The notes below the pieces were generated by a model. That model ran no database searches. It was given only the letters and a program-made list of their open reading frames with translations, and was not told where the DNA came from. 64,000 nt of DNA from Linum tenue (Eukaryota > Streptophyta > Magnoliopsida > Malpighiales > Linaceae), in assembly GCA_946122785.1 (NCBI GenBank), contig CAMGYJ010000006.1:36476066-36540065 (forward strand). The letters run 5' to 3'. Shown in pieces: positions 44,793 through 56,810 of this stretch. Position 1 is the stretch's first letter. Every line of letters starts with the position of its first letter. Both the position numbers and the translations under genes were made by a program.

Positions 44793-44989
44793 CGTCCTCT
44801 CGATTTATCGTCGGCGACACAAAAGCTAGGGAGAATGAGAAACCAGATCTGGCAAGCAGAGCGTGCAAGCAAGAATATGGGAAAGATATTTTAATTTTGT
44901 TAGTTTTTTTGTTGTTTTACGTTTTTACCCTTAATGAAAACTGATGTTACAATAACAACACATGAGGTGTTGTTATAGTATCCGCTCCC

Positions 44990-44998
44990 TCCACGCTT
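44990..44998 (+). other. Target-site duplication of the MULE, right copy
   Basis: TCCACGCTT, matching 41727-41735 with one difference. Confidence 0.8.
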
Positions 44999-47900
44999 AT
45001 AAAAATTTTGTCCTAGAAATTTGATCGGGCTCATCCTTCCATACTCCTCATCCTCGTGCTTCTTTGGCTCAAGCTTTCACTCTTGCTATATGAACTTCAA
45101 TGATGTGCCCTTACCTTGTCTTGAATATCTTATTATAATTATTATATGTAATCTTGACCATAACAGGTATTCTCATCTATCTCGGTAGCATCGAATAGGT
45201 TTGAGTGAATCATTGACCTTTTCAAAATTTTCCAACTTGGGCCCAAGGTGTGATGGGACAAAATTTCGGCTTAATTTATTTGGTCCAACTGATTCCGTAC
45301 TTGATGTTGAACCTAAATCGAAGTCGCGGTATCACATTTCCTCCCCACTTATAGAAATTTCGCCCTCAAAATTTGTCCATTGTGATTACCCTAGGCATCG
45401 TATGTGGTAATCCTTTTCACTTCAAGGATTTGTATTTCCTTTAACTTATACAACATGACCTAAAATCCTTCTCTGCATTCCCTGCAACTTCAATGTTGTT
45501 GTGGCTTCTTAATCTCTCACATTACCTAAGCTGCACCTCTTGTACATATATCGGAACAATAACTATCCATTATTCGGTACGTGAGAAGTTAATGCCCCTC
45601 TCCAACGCCAAGGTTACTGATGGCGGCTTATCCTCCATCTAGTCAGATGGTAAAACACTTTTAACGTAACTCTCGTATGGGGTTGACCTCATAGGTCACC
45701 TAGGACCTTGTATCTCCTAACTTTGCATCCCTTACTTTCTTCTTTGATGCCTCATCTTATACTTTCACCATAAACTAAGTGGTCATCACCTCGTTACTTC
45801 TTGGTTAACTCCAAAACCTCATAGTACTGCTTTTACTTTCTGTTTGCATTAAAACTAATCCTTTGCATCTTTCTCTTGCTTGCTAGAAAGTTTATGACTC
45901 CCTTCAAGAGTCGTGACATTCCCTTTGGCTTACTTGTTCACTTCTGGCGCCTAACTTAGCACTTCCTTATCGCTGCTTGAATTTTATGTCCTCGAACTAT
46001 CCATTCTACCACTCTTATACCCTAGTTGAAATTCCTCGTCAGGTTTCCTCATCCAATAAATTTTTCCCAGAGAGATTGACACCTTTCAACCTCATGGGCA
46101 ATCTTGGCTTCACTTTGGGGTACCCAATCAGATTCCCTAAACTCATATCCCTCTTACTTTGTTACTCGTGACTCTTCTTCTTGATGTTCCTTTCTAGGTT
46201 TAAATGTCCCTTGTTCGCGACGTAGTCCTCCAGGGTCTTATATCCTCTTCTCACTTATGTACTTTGGCCTACAAGGTTTTCCCTTCCACTTTTCTTGACG
46301 ACCTTGATTCCACCTTAAAACTGGCCAAAATTTCTTGATGGACTTCCTATGGATCACTTATTCTCCGTTGGTAGTCAACCTAATGCTTCCTGGTAGTTTT
46401 CTGTATTCCTGCTCTGACATTTCCTAACTATTTTCCTCCACGCACACTCCTTGAACTCGAGTCACTTACACATATTCCCACTCCTTTATCAAGAACTTCC
46501 ATGTCCTTCCTTGACTTCAAACTCTCTACGACATGACTAATGCCACTTCATAGTTATGGCCTTAGAGACGACTTACCGAAGTCAGTACTACTTTAAGATT
46601 GCTTACCAATTGACTAATTGACTTCTACACCAATTGACTTCTTGAAATCTAGTCAAACTTTCTCTGTCCGTCTTGCATTTTCCTTGTATTGCACGCAACT
46701 TTTCTTTATCACGACCGTTGGGAATCCTCCTCGAATTCTCAAAAATTTATTAAAACTTCCAATGAACGTTCTACTTGTTTGTCTATACTCGGTTGGTTGA
46801 ATGACTTACTCCTATAGCTAGTTCCGAGACTCTAGCTCTTAGGCTGCTAGTTCCAACTTACGAATAGAGGTTCCTTCTTCTGGCACCCCTCATGTACCCT
46901 AGGCGGCTAGGTGCTCCCTACTTCAGGATAGGACAATCCCAAAACAGGTCATCACGAACTCTGCATTCCCCTTTCAACTATCCCAACGACCTCCTGACCT
47001 TTCATGATTTTGGTAGTTTGTAGGGTCTCTAATATCCTCTTTCTAGCTCCGTGTTGACTTAGTATTCAACTCAGGCATTGCTGCGAATTGGTTCTCTATT
47101 CGCAGTGCCATTTACTAGCTAACTGTTATTCCCTCTCACATTCCATATATTTTCTTACTTATTGACTCCCCGTTGTCTTCTACATGGCATGCTTTAGACT
47201 TTGGTCGCACTTTCCTCCACGTCTCGTCCAATGGTGGTCGTACTAAAACCATAACTTGTGTTCTACATCATTTATCCCGTTGCTTGTCTTGTTCCTTCTA
47301 AAGAGTTTTCATCAGCCTAACTTCCCAGGGTTATGTACCTTCTTCTATAGTGACATAGTTTATCTATAAGGGTTCCTTCATCGGCATATGTAAATGACCA
47401 TGCCTCATCTTTGCCTTGACTTATTGACTTCTTGGCGTCCTTTCATACTCCTTATACCTACTTATTTCTTCCTTCGCTTCCTTTATACCACCCTAGCATT
47501 TCTTAAAGTCTAAACATTCCTCTGCTCCTTGTCACTGTGTTGTAATGGCGTTGAGCCATCGACCACAAAAACTAGCTGAGGGACTTCTCGGGGTACCTCT
47601 TCGTTTCTTGACTCACCACTGCTTAGGGTCAAGGACCCTGAAATTCTCTCATCATTATAGCTACTAACATCTAGTGATTGTAGCTCTTTCTTCGGAGATT
47701 CATAGTTCTCCTATTTGTTTATCTTAACCTATTAGATCGTTTGCTAGTGGCTAAGTAGAAAATTCCTCGTAGTGCTCCTTCAACTCCTTCGAATCCTCGT
47801 ACTTATATCTCAGATATCCCTCCGCGATTTGCACACTTTTTATTAGGAGAAAAGTTATTTATCTTAATACGATTAGAGTAGACTGGAGATTCCATAGACA

Positions 47901-48007
47901 CTTAAAAGGAGACCCTTCACTCATTTTCCTTTCCTTTAAAACAAAACCTTTAAAAACCGAGACCGACATTCCAGTATTCCTTGGAAACCAAGAAATAGAG
48001 GAAGACC
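44999..48007 (-). other. Internal region of the LARD-like element
   Basis: About 3 kb, pyrimidine-rich on the plus strand. No gag, protease, RT or integrase motif was found in any frame I read. Polypurine-tract-like sequence occurs twice (about 45000-45020 and 45340-45370), suggesting a partial duplication near the 3' end. Near 47540-47600 minus-strand text looks gag-like in composition only. Confidence 0.55.
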
Positions 48008-48020
48008 GGCTCTGATACCA
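48008..48020 (-). promoter_or_regulatory. Primer-binding site, initiator tRNA-Met type
   Basis: The minus strand reads TGGTATCAGAGCC, complementary to the 3' end of plant initiator tRNA-Met. It lies three bases inside the LTR. This fixes the orientation of the element as minus. Confidence 0.85.
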
Positions 48021-48023
48021 AAA

Positions 48024-48936
48024 TGTAACACCCTAACCCGGCCGGGTACTACTTTTACTAAAATGCCCTTGACAAATAAAGTACTCAAATCTTAAATTGC
48101 AGCGGGAAAAATTTTCATAAATAAAATACTGAAAACACACTTGTAGTTCAAAGCAACGCCCTAACACGTGGGCAACTTAACTCAAACTTTAAAAACTCAA
48201 CTTGATCTCCAGTCTATACTCATAATCATAAAACATAATAACTAACTAGTCTGAAGTGTTGCTGCTTGTGTTAAAAACTCTGACTAGACATCCTCTGTGA
48301 CGCTCGGACCGTCCTCCTCTAGCTAGCTTCACTTGAACTGTTTCTCTCGATCCCGCTGCTCTCAAACTGCTCCTCTAGCTTCTTCCTCTTCAAACTGGTA
48401 CGTAAGTTGGGGTCAGTCTACGCCCTTACGTTTTAAAAATCTAGTACTTCCAATCTTAAACACTTAACTTTGACTAGAGGGAGTTGTTTGTACTTCCAAT
48501 CTTAAAATCTTAACTCTTAAACTTTGAGGGAGTTGAAGTTACTCTCCTCTCTTAAAGCTCAAATCTTGACTTAAATACTTGACTGACACGGGGATCCCTC
48601 ACTAGCTAGTCCGGTTGTCAACTCATACGTATGAGAAGCCATCCAGGCTTTCCTTAAACTTAAACTTAGTTAGGGAAGTCGTAACAATTCATCCCCCTAA
48701 CATCTTAAACTTATCGTGGTGGCTCTTCACCACGATTCTCAAGAGCATAACTGTTGCTCATCTTAAAAGTCTCAAGAGCATAACTGCTGCTCTATCTCAA
48801 AATCTCAAATGGCAACGGACTGGCGCTAGTGACTAAAAACACTTAAAACGACTTCACCTTCTTAAAGGTGAGTTTCTTAAAACAACAGGACTTGTTGTTA
48901 ATTTTAACAATCACTCATAAATGTAAAGCTTTAACC
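48024..48936 (-). repeat. 5' LTR of the LARD-like element, truncated
   Basis: Nearly identical to 38741-40105 except for the LINE tail and small differences. Similarity stops near AAAGCTTTAA at about 48936. The remaining 1.6 kb of the LTR is missing. Confidence 0.8.
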
Positions 48937-49009
48937 ATCTTATATAGACATTGCCTACACATTTCTCAATACAGGACTCGTGTGATTTCTCGTTTCAATT
49001 TGTATTCAC

Positions 49010-49389
49010 CTTCAACCACACTGTGACAGTAAAGCTTCCATTATTCTCGCACTTATATGATATATCATCTAGATGTCATTAGTAATTTTGTTCTTAAACT
49101 GAGGTTGGTTTGCACTACTTTTCAATTGGAAAACGAAAGATCACCTTAAGAGTTCTGACCTTAACAGAGCTCTTGGTTATATATCTTTTTGTTGTCTGTT
49201 AATCTCACACTTCAACCACACTGTCTCGCTAAAGCTTCCATTATTCTCGCACTTATATCATGTAGATGTCATCAATACTTTGGTTCTTAAACTGAGGTTG
49301 GTTTGCACTACTTTTCAATTGGAAAACGAAAAAGATCACCTTAGCCTCTCTTGGTTGCATGCCTTTTCGCTGTCTGTTAATCTATTATT
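49010..49389. repeat. About 200-bp tandem duplication in a MAF1 intron
   Basis: Two copies beginning CTTCAACCACACTGT at 49010 and 49210, similar for most of their length, including GAGGTTGGTTTGCACTACTT. They lie between the truncated LTR and exon 8. Confidence 0.8.
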
Positions 49390-49505
49390 CTTCTTGTTGT
49401 GTGTATGGCAGGGAATGTATAGTTTCTTAATTTATGTCTTCAATGATAAAACTGCTCCTTGCAAGCTTTTGCTTTCCAATCCAATGATTGTTTTCATTTA
49501 TTTAG

Positions 49506-50012
49506 GAATGGATGGAGGAGAATGGGGACACTTCCTTGCTAGAAGCATTATACCGCGCTCTAAATGAGGCAAGAAACATTTCTGATACATGGTGGATGAT
49601 GCAGGTTGTAAATCTATCTGAGGGTGAAATCTACAGTTATGACTCAGACTCTGATGTAGACCCGTTTATGGAAAAGGGTGCAATGTTAGTATTTTTTGCA
49701 TTACCTATACTTTTTCGAGTTATTACCTCTCAGAACATGATGCCTAACTTAGTAACTTGATTGTATATGTTGTATCCATCTGGTCTTTCAGCTTCTTCTT
49801 CTACAACAGGAAGCTAAAGCGGGTTATGAGCTTCTGTTTCTGCTGTGTAAGGTAAATTTCGTGAGTAGGCCTATCAGTTTCTTTGTGCACCATCTAGTTA
49901 GCTTTATGCTCTTTGTCTTCCATGTACTGTTGGTTTGTGCAGCAACTTGACAGTCATAGATAACTTAATTAACGGGGAAGATGGAGAAACATTTCATGAT
50001 ATGGACATGTGA
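49506..50012 (+). pseudogene. MAF1: MAF1 homologue, exons 8-11
   Basis: Continuation of the gene begun at 36702. Exons: 49506-49568 (EWMEENGDTSLLEALYRA), 49605-49684 (GEIYSYDSDSDVDPFMEKG), 49791-49851 (FFYNRKLKRVMSFCFCC) and 49943-50012 (DGETFHDMDM, stop). The 36 bases at 49569-49604 between the first two have GC...AG ends and are open in frame. At exon 10 the family's WSF is encoded just before the AG at 49789-49790, so the old acceptor seems lost and a shifted one keeps frame. The exon coding for the SWDSFKQIFDTYMFEASK-type segment is missing, apparently deleted with the end of the gypsy element. Confidence 0.85.
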
Positions 50013-51390
50013 ACTTCTAGTTAGCTATGGATAATAGGCTTAGTCCTAAGATGCAAATACCCTTATGACATCCCGTCTCATCTGTAGTTCACCCGTTGAT
50101 TTTTCCATGCTCATGCCACCACGTCGATAGGATCACTTTTTTCCTTATTTTACAAAAAATTTGTATGATGCGTACAAAGGCTGCTTTTTTATACAAAAAT
50201 TAGGCGGTTGATTTGTTGTTGGTGGCAATTTAAATATGTGTATCCCAAATAAACAATAGCAAATCGAGCCCAATAAAAGGGTAGTACTGGGACTAGAACT
50301 ATCTATGAGAGCTTGGTTATCTGTTCCGTAACCAAATGACTATTTACTATAAGTATGCTTTAGATTAGCTTACTTCACAATTGCCACACTTTGAAAGGGC
50401 GGTGTGGGAAATGTAGAGAAGGGTGATTCTCAGGGATTTTTCAACATTCGGAATGATTCACGTCAAGGGGAGGGATCTCCTTATTCTCATACTAGATTTT
50501 TCACGATCGTTTCTAATTAGAGGTAAATAAATCATTCATATCGTATTTGTCCCTTTTTATTTTTCACTCTCCTTCTATAGATTAATTTGATGACTACAAT
50601 GTTTTTAAAAACCTTCTTGAAGATTTAGAATTCATGACATGAACTGAATTGATTGACCATATCTTTCAAGACTTATTTTATGTGTTAGGCTTTACGCATT
50701 TTTCTTCATTTGTCCAAATTATCTTTTAAACAATTAGTCAACATCGACATCTTAAGAAAACTAATGCATGTATGAAATTTTTTGTTTGGTTGATTTTGAC
50801 ATGTCATATTATGGATCTACTAACTTTCTACTACGACAAGTATGATTACTTTCGAAAAATTATGGATCAATGTTGATATAAAAGAAAAATTGTTATTATA
50901 TTGTGATCAATAAATATTGATATTCACTTATGATTTTTTATTACGTTCCATCAATTAAAATTATATGGTTTAGGATTAGTAAATAGCAGTCCAACACCTA
51001 AATAACTAATTACTTTTTTGTTGTTGTTGATTATAATGGTTTTTGGCTCTATCAATTAAAATAAAACAATATACACAATGGGCTAAGTAACAAAAACAAT
51101 AAAATCAACCTCCGACCGTGCCGGAGCTCAGCTATCACCGATCTAGTAGTAGTTGAAAGGAAAAACGTCGCCAATAAATCAAATTCCCAAATTCAATCTT
51201 TTTGTTTTTTATAACTAGCGTGGAATTTCATTAATTCAAAGAGTGGTTATTACAATCAACTCTGAGTTGGTTTAACCAAATTCATTCTTCTTATATACAA
51301 CTCTGTTGGAAATTCTAAAATTGAAAGAAGTATTGGGGTTATCTATTGAGATACCTACCACAACTGAGAATGTGGATTTCTTCCCAGCAC
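50013..51390. other. Downstream region of MAF1, no gene seen
   Basis: AT-rich sequence with no supported reading frame. It may hold the MAF1 3' end in its first 200 bases. Confidence 0.5.
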
Positions 51391-51394
51391 ATGT

Positions 51395-53957
51395 TCCTAA
51401 AATAAATTTCCAAAATATACGTTTTATGAAAAATCCTAATCTAGACATATCTGGGCATCACCGCGGGAGACGAAAGCGGTGAATGGATTAGTGCGACGGA
51501 CGAATACGATGAAGGTGCGGTGAAGGCTTCATTGCGGCCGCGAAACGCGATGAATGTCTGACCTAAAACTGAAATTTCAAACAAACTTTATGCTCCGTTA
51601 TCCGATCGTAGAGAATTTTTTTTTATGCATAATTTATTTTGAGATCTTGCAAGCCGCGAACACCTTATGCGGTTTGGTCCCATTTTCGTCTCGAAAAAAG
51701 TCGTTTGCTACACCGAACAATAATTTTTTTCGATTTTGCCAAACATTGGACTACCATAACTTTGTGCTCCGCAACCGGAACATCATGGAAAAAAATTTGA
51801 TTCCGCATAATTTTTTTGGGATTACAACTTTTACTAGAAATGAATTTTCAAAACAGAAATATTTTTGAATATACGGTGTTTTGAGAATAACTTTGCCTTT
51901 ACTTATAAAAAAACTACACATTCTGAAATTATGGCTATGATAAAAGTTGTAGTCCCAAAAAAATTAGGGCTATTACCACTGAAAATACCATCCTTTAGCG
52001 AAAGTGCCATTAATATTACATCTTTTTCGATATGCCATTTGTATACTAAAATGTTTTCTCCGTTAGTTGGGCCATTAAACATAACTGTGCGACTTTTCAA
52101 CGCTCAGTCAGCGCTTAAAAGGATCCTACGTGGCTCGGAAAGGTGGTTCATTTACTGAAATGAAAAAAATAAGGTAAAAATAAAAACGGGATCGGGCTCC
52201 CCAAACTCATTTCGTTCTCACATTTCCTCTTCGTCTCCCTCGACTGCGAAACAGAGAAGAACCCTAGCTTCCCATAGGGGAAAATTTTCCATAAATCGAC
52301 GAGCTGGGCAGAATCAATCATCGTGCAAGTGGAGGCGAAGGCTTCGGATCGTCGCCGGGAGTGAGATCAGAGGAGTGGAGTGGTCGAATCGGCGTAGAGC
52401 TATATCTTCGAGTCCGCATCCGCCGTAAAAAACGCCCGATTCATCCTTGCCGCCATGGACATCTTCCCTGCCCGAGAAGATCTCCTGCTCAACTTCATCT
52501 GCTTCATCGTGACCTCCTTGACATTCGCCGTCGTCGCCGTCGACATCGCGCTCTCGCTCATGCTAAAGCTCACGCTCACGCTGCAACCTCCGACGCATCT
52601 TGCTCCGAGTTCTCCTCTTCCGCCACTAGTTTCTCCACCACCGAAGGTTGAATTTCCTTCTTCTCCTATACAACAATCGGCTCCTCCGGCTGCGGATTCA
52701 CTGGATTCAGCTGCGATTGGGGAGGAGGAATGGCAAAGTAATGCTGCTATTGCGGCGACGGCAGCCTGTGGGAATGCTTGAGATTGGGGATTTCGGAGGA
52801 GAGGACTTCCTTGATGGTTTCCTCGCTGCAGGCTGGTGGCGGAGCTCTGGTTTCCGTGGTTGGCTTGAGAAACTTGGGCGGCTCGAAGTCGTAACGGTTG
52901 CCTTTTTTGAGGAAGGGTGAGAAGTAGAAACAATTGGAGAGGATTTGGTTGCACTGCTGAGACAACAACCCATTTGACGAAAAATTGGTCAGGTGATTCG
53001 CATTCGTTAGGGGAATTGCAGGTGGGAAGAAATGGTCGTTGATCAACGGTCGACCTTAGTTACGACCACTCTTCCACCCTTCAACTGACCTGCTTCGTCT
53101 TTCCTTCTGTGGCGCCTCAACAACAAACCGTCACTGACGTCTTCCAAAGCTCGAGCGCAAGAGTCGCCTTTCAAAACTCCACAGCCACGACCCCCTTCCT
53201 AAAGCTCCAGCGTCGCCGCCGTCCAAAGCTTTGTCGGCACAGTCGCCGTCGTCGTTGTTTGGAACGCAGGTAGCAGGAGAGCAGCTCCGTTCGTCCGTCG
53301 GGTTGGGAGAATAGAGGCCCGATGCTGTAAAAAAGATAGGGGGTGGGTGGGGTTGGAAGCATTTTTATTTTGTAATAGAATAATAAATAATTAACAAATA
53401 ATATTTTTAAAATTTTTAAGCATTTTTTCAAATGTGGCATCCACTTGTCACCTACGTGGACACAAAGTGGGCCACCGTCAGGTCAACCGTCATTTCTAAC
53501 GGTCAACAGAAATTTGTATAACACAAATGACGCAAACCCCTAATAGATTGGAATATTTTTGTGTTTATTGAAAGCAAAAAATATAAATGACACTTTTGCT
53601 AAAGGATGGTATTTCCAGTGGTATTACCCCAAAAAATTATGTGGAATAAAAAAATTGATGACCTTCGCGTTGCAGAGCACAAAGTTATGGTCGTCCAAAA
53701 TTTGATGAAATCGAAAAGTTGCTCGTTAGGGGTAGCAAACGACGTTTTTTCGGGACGAAAAGCAGGACCAAACTGCCTATGGCGTCTGCGGCTAGCAAGA
53801 TCTCAAAAGATTATACGAATCAATAAACATTTTGCTACGATGGATAAACAAGCGCAAAGTTGCGTTCGCCACTTTCTTCCGCCACAGTGATGCATTCACT
53901 GCTTTCCTCTGCCGCGGTGATGCCCAAACATGTGTAGATTGATTTTTTTCATAAAAC
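51395..53957. mobile_element. Long inverted-repeat element with a second TIR element at its centre
   Basis: Left (51395-51970) and right (53600-53957) arms are inverted relatives. Both contain ACGTTTTATGAAAAA, GGGCATCACCGCGG, TTTTGAGATCTTGC and CGACCATAACTTTGTGCTC-like text (CTACCATAACTTTGTGCTC on the left). The left arm has an extra small hairpin (51811-51840 against 51940-51968). Between the arms lies a further element, 51974-53620. The size and arm length suggest a foldback or MULE-like transposon. Confidence 0.55.
51974..53620. mobile_element. Inner TIR element carrying gene-like sequence
   Basis: Left TIR TTACCACTGAAAATACCATC and right complement TTACCACTGGAAATACCATC continue as CTTTAGC(A/G)AAAGTG. 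The interior has a leader-like CT-rich start (52200-52290), a 109-codon plus-strand frame from ATG 52455 with a hydrophobic helix (LLLNFICFIVTSLTFAVV), and on the minus strand ACSEETIKEVLSSEIPNL near 52830-52890. None of these is a family I know. A captured host gene fragment is likely, since the GC content far exceeds the flanks. Confidence 0.5.
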
Positions 53958-53965
53958 GTGTTTAT

Positions 53966-54241
53966 TGTTATGAAACTAATGTAATATAAACAACTACAAG
54001 AGAAGATTAGAGAGGGAAAGACACAAAGAAGATAGGGGGAAGTGAGCTTTCTTATTCATTCTTTCCTTTTGATACAATAATATGCTCTATTTATAGGCAC
54101 ACTTTGGTAACCACTACATCCTTATATCAATGCATATGAATGAGAGATAATAATGTAGGAATATGGGTTACATGTAACTCCCAAGTGAGCATCTAATGTG
54201 GTAATGTCAATGGTCATCCATATATCAATATTTACATAATA
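53966..54241 (-). repeat. LTR of a Ty1/copia element, minus orientation
   Basis: 276 bp. On the minus strand it runs from TATTATGTAAAT (TGTTATG with one change) to TTTCATAACA. It has a TATA box, TATAAATAG, near 54098-54090 and is directly preceded by the polypurine tract CCAAGGGGGAG. Confidence 0.75.
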
Positions 54242-55079
54242 CTCCCCCTTGGATGACCACTAGATTGCATTACGCTATCTCATACTGCCTCGTTAAAAAC
54301 CTTACCAGGAAAACCCAATGGGAAAAAATCATGGTTAAGGGAAAAAGAGTGCAGTGCGTATATGCTCCCACTCATGACCACATCACTTCAGATTATTGAG
54401 TCGTTGAACTCAAATTTCACGAACAACTTTTAGAAAAATTGTTGTCGGGAGTGAGTTAGTGAACAATCTTCTAGATTATCAATTTGATGCATGATCTTTA
54501 GATTTTCTTCATACATGATCGTCAGGATCATTTCCTTTGGAAATAGTTCATAACCACAAGTCCATTAGATATGGTGAATCACAAAGTGTAACGAAATACA
54601 TTCAGGACTTGCCTACTATAGTTTGTTTTGGATATCTATGAAACAATCACATCACCATATGTAAGAGATAGCTCGTCTCTGATCAACCAATATGAGGATC
54701 AAATAATATATAGGATTTGGATATATAGTTCACCAAATCTCTCTTTAATAGTATCATAATAGAACAATCGCATATATTGTTCCTGAAGGTAACAAAGTAT
54801 TTCCAACGTTCCATTGAGAGAAACATTGTATTTTGCTAATATTATCAACACCAAAATGATAGTTTATATGGTGTTTGGCTAGCAATGTGAATTGGTGCTT
54901 TGATGCATCAACATATGGTACTTCAGGACCTAGTACATCAACATAAAGTACTTCAGGACCTAATGTCTCACTTCTTTCTTGATGCCTAAATGGATCTTTG
55001 GTCACTTCTAGTGATCTTAGGATCCTAATGTTATTTGATGAACATAATTCGTTCATGCAAAATTACTTTTCCACTTTTT

Positions 55080-55260
55080 CAACATTACCTTCCTTTCCCA
55101 TAAAAAGAATCTTAAATCCTTCAATTTAACTTATGTCTCTAAGCAATCAACTGCTTTAGGAAGCTCTTCAGGAGCTCCAATAATAGACATATCATCAACA
55201 TAATATGAGATCGTCACAAAAAAACTTGACTAAAACAAATTGAAGCAAGCAATTCTTTCA
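55080..55260 (-). pseudogene. Copia reverse transcriptase fragment
   Basis: The minus strand reads YVDDMSIIGAPEELPKAVDC (catalytic YVDD at 55202-55191) followed by a frameshift and LKDLRFFLW, matching the palm domain of copia RT. Stops flank it. Only this core is readable. Confidence 0.8.
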
Positions 55261-56810
55261 TATCATGAAAGATATTAACAAAACACACATCATAGAAACA
55301 TATGAACTAGACAAAGCACACTCATAAAACACAACTCATACTTTAAAGTGAATCATAACTTATAAATCAAGAATTTAAAATCCTTGAAGCACATACAGAC
55401 AACACAACTATATATGCACAATGCAAATGCTCTAATGACTCTATCCGGATTTAACCTTTTAACGTCCATTCACCCTACTATTGTAGGTGTTCACTTAGAC
55501 GAGTATTTCACATTCGTCTATATTGTCTCAACCCACACAAGGGGTTTTCTTAGTCTATCGATATATGTTCTCGAGAACTTTACTTGTTTACTTCAGGTAA
55601 ATTAATCCTTCTAGGAGTAATTAATCCTTCTGGGAGTTTCAAATATATATAACATCTTCAAGGAATTCGAACAAATAGGCTATAACAACAATTTTCAAAC
55701 ATTGATTTGAAAAAGTAGTTGCATCCACCCCAGGGGAGTATAACTCCTCTTAAACAATGATAGGTCTCTTCGAGAAACCCATTGCAAAACATTATGTGAT
55801 ATATCTCACAATTTCATACTTTCCAATAGCACAAAAATTTGTTTGTATCCCGCTAGTTTTGCCATTTTTTAGGTGCAAGGACTTCTGGTCCTTAAACTTT
55901 ATGCTCCTTAAGCAAGTTTCATGATTTCTTTCTATATTGGCCAATAACATCATCATTTGCATGCATCAATAGAGTTTTACTCTTGATCCTCACTTGTAGA
56001 TATCATATCCAGTACTAAAGTACAACAAACAAATTTCGTCGACAATGACTTCATTTCGGTTCCAGTATTGTAGTCTAATATGTTTTTGAGATCTCTTCCC
56101 TTTCACAACTTTCAGAGACATGTGTTCTTCTGGAACTAAAATTATACTTAATTCTTGGTTACTCTTCTTGAGTTTTCATGTCCTCGAGTTGACCATTCTA
56201 ATTACAGCTCCTTTTCTTTCTCGAGGATGTTTATCATTGGAACCGATTGGTCTATCACGCTTCATGCGCTCTTTCATACACATTTTTTTATATTAGAGTA
56301 TCCAACAAGGATATCAAATTTAGTTAGAGCATTCACAGCTAGTATATGTGACTTGGTCACTTCGTATGGCCAGTAAAGGCATTTGATAGTTGGTAATGAT
56401 AATTCATCTTATGAACTTCAGGTTCATGTTTCTTACTTTGAGGATCAAAACTAGACAATGGTAACTCATTGCAACTCATCTCTTTGCCTAGCTGTTTTAG
56501 CTCTCCCCCTTAATGTTGGAAAAGTAATCCATCAAAACAATAATTTTGCAAACACATTTCCCATTTGGGAGCAAACCTCAACACAAATTCTTAATCTCTA
56601 ATGAGAATCAACTTAAGATACCGTGGTGGAGCAATTGGGATGTATGCGGCACACCCTTATATTCTCATATGGGAAATGTTAAGTTTCTGACCAAAACCAT
56701 TTGTAAAAAGGGGGGAACTTATGATAACTTGTTGGTTAGATGTGAACCAATACTATCACTTGCCAGCTAGCATGTCCTCGACAGGAGACCAGAAGGCTCA
56801 GTTTGTTCTC

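Larger units (their letters stand above)
41736..44989. mobile_element. MULE with TIRs, probable Pack-MULE
   Basis: 3254 bp with terminal inverted repeats starting GGGACCGGATACTATGACAA on the left and GGGAGCGGATACTATAACAA on the right (complement). Similarity continues for about 45 bases, with a 9-bp duplication outside. Nine bases is typical of Mutator-like elements. No transposase is present. The interior holds gene-like GC-rich segments near both ends, a head-to-head minisatellite and an ATG microsatellite. Carrying host gene pieces without transposase is what defines Pack-MULEs. Confidence 0.8.
38741..48936 (-). mobile_element. Non-coding gypsy element (LARD-like), minus strand, one LTR truncated
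   Basis: On the minus strand the order is truncated 5' LTR (48936-48024), PBS matching initiator tRNA-Met (48020-48008), about 3 kb of internal sequence without recognisable gag or pol, a MULE insertion (44989-41736), a polypurine tract, then the 3' LTR (41721-38741). LTR termini are TGTTACACCC and GGGTGTTACA. Large LTRs with a non-coding interior fit the LARD class of Ty3/gypsy derivatives. It entered exon 7 of the MAF1 homologue. Loss of the outer part of the 5' LTR removed the other duplication copy. Confidence 0.75.

Noticed and set aside
45000..48000. Hidden gag-pol on the minus strand of the LARD-like element
   Set aside because: I looked for protease, RT and integrase boxes in the minus frames and found none. 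A profile search could still find weak traces.
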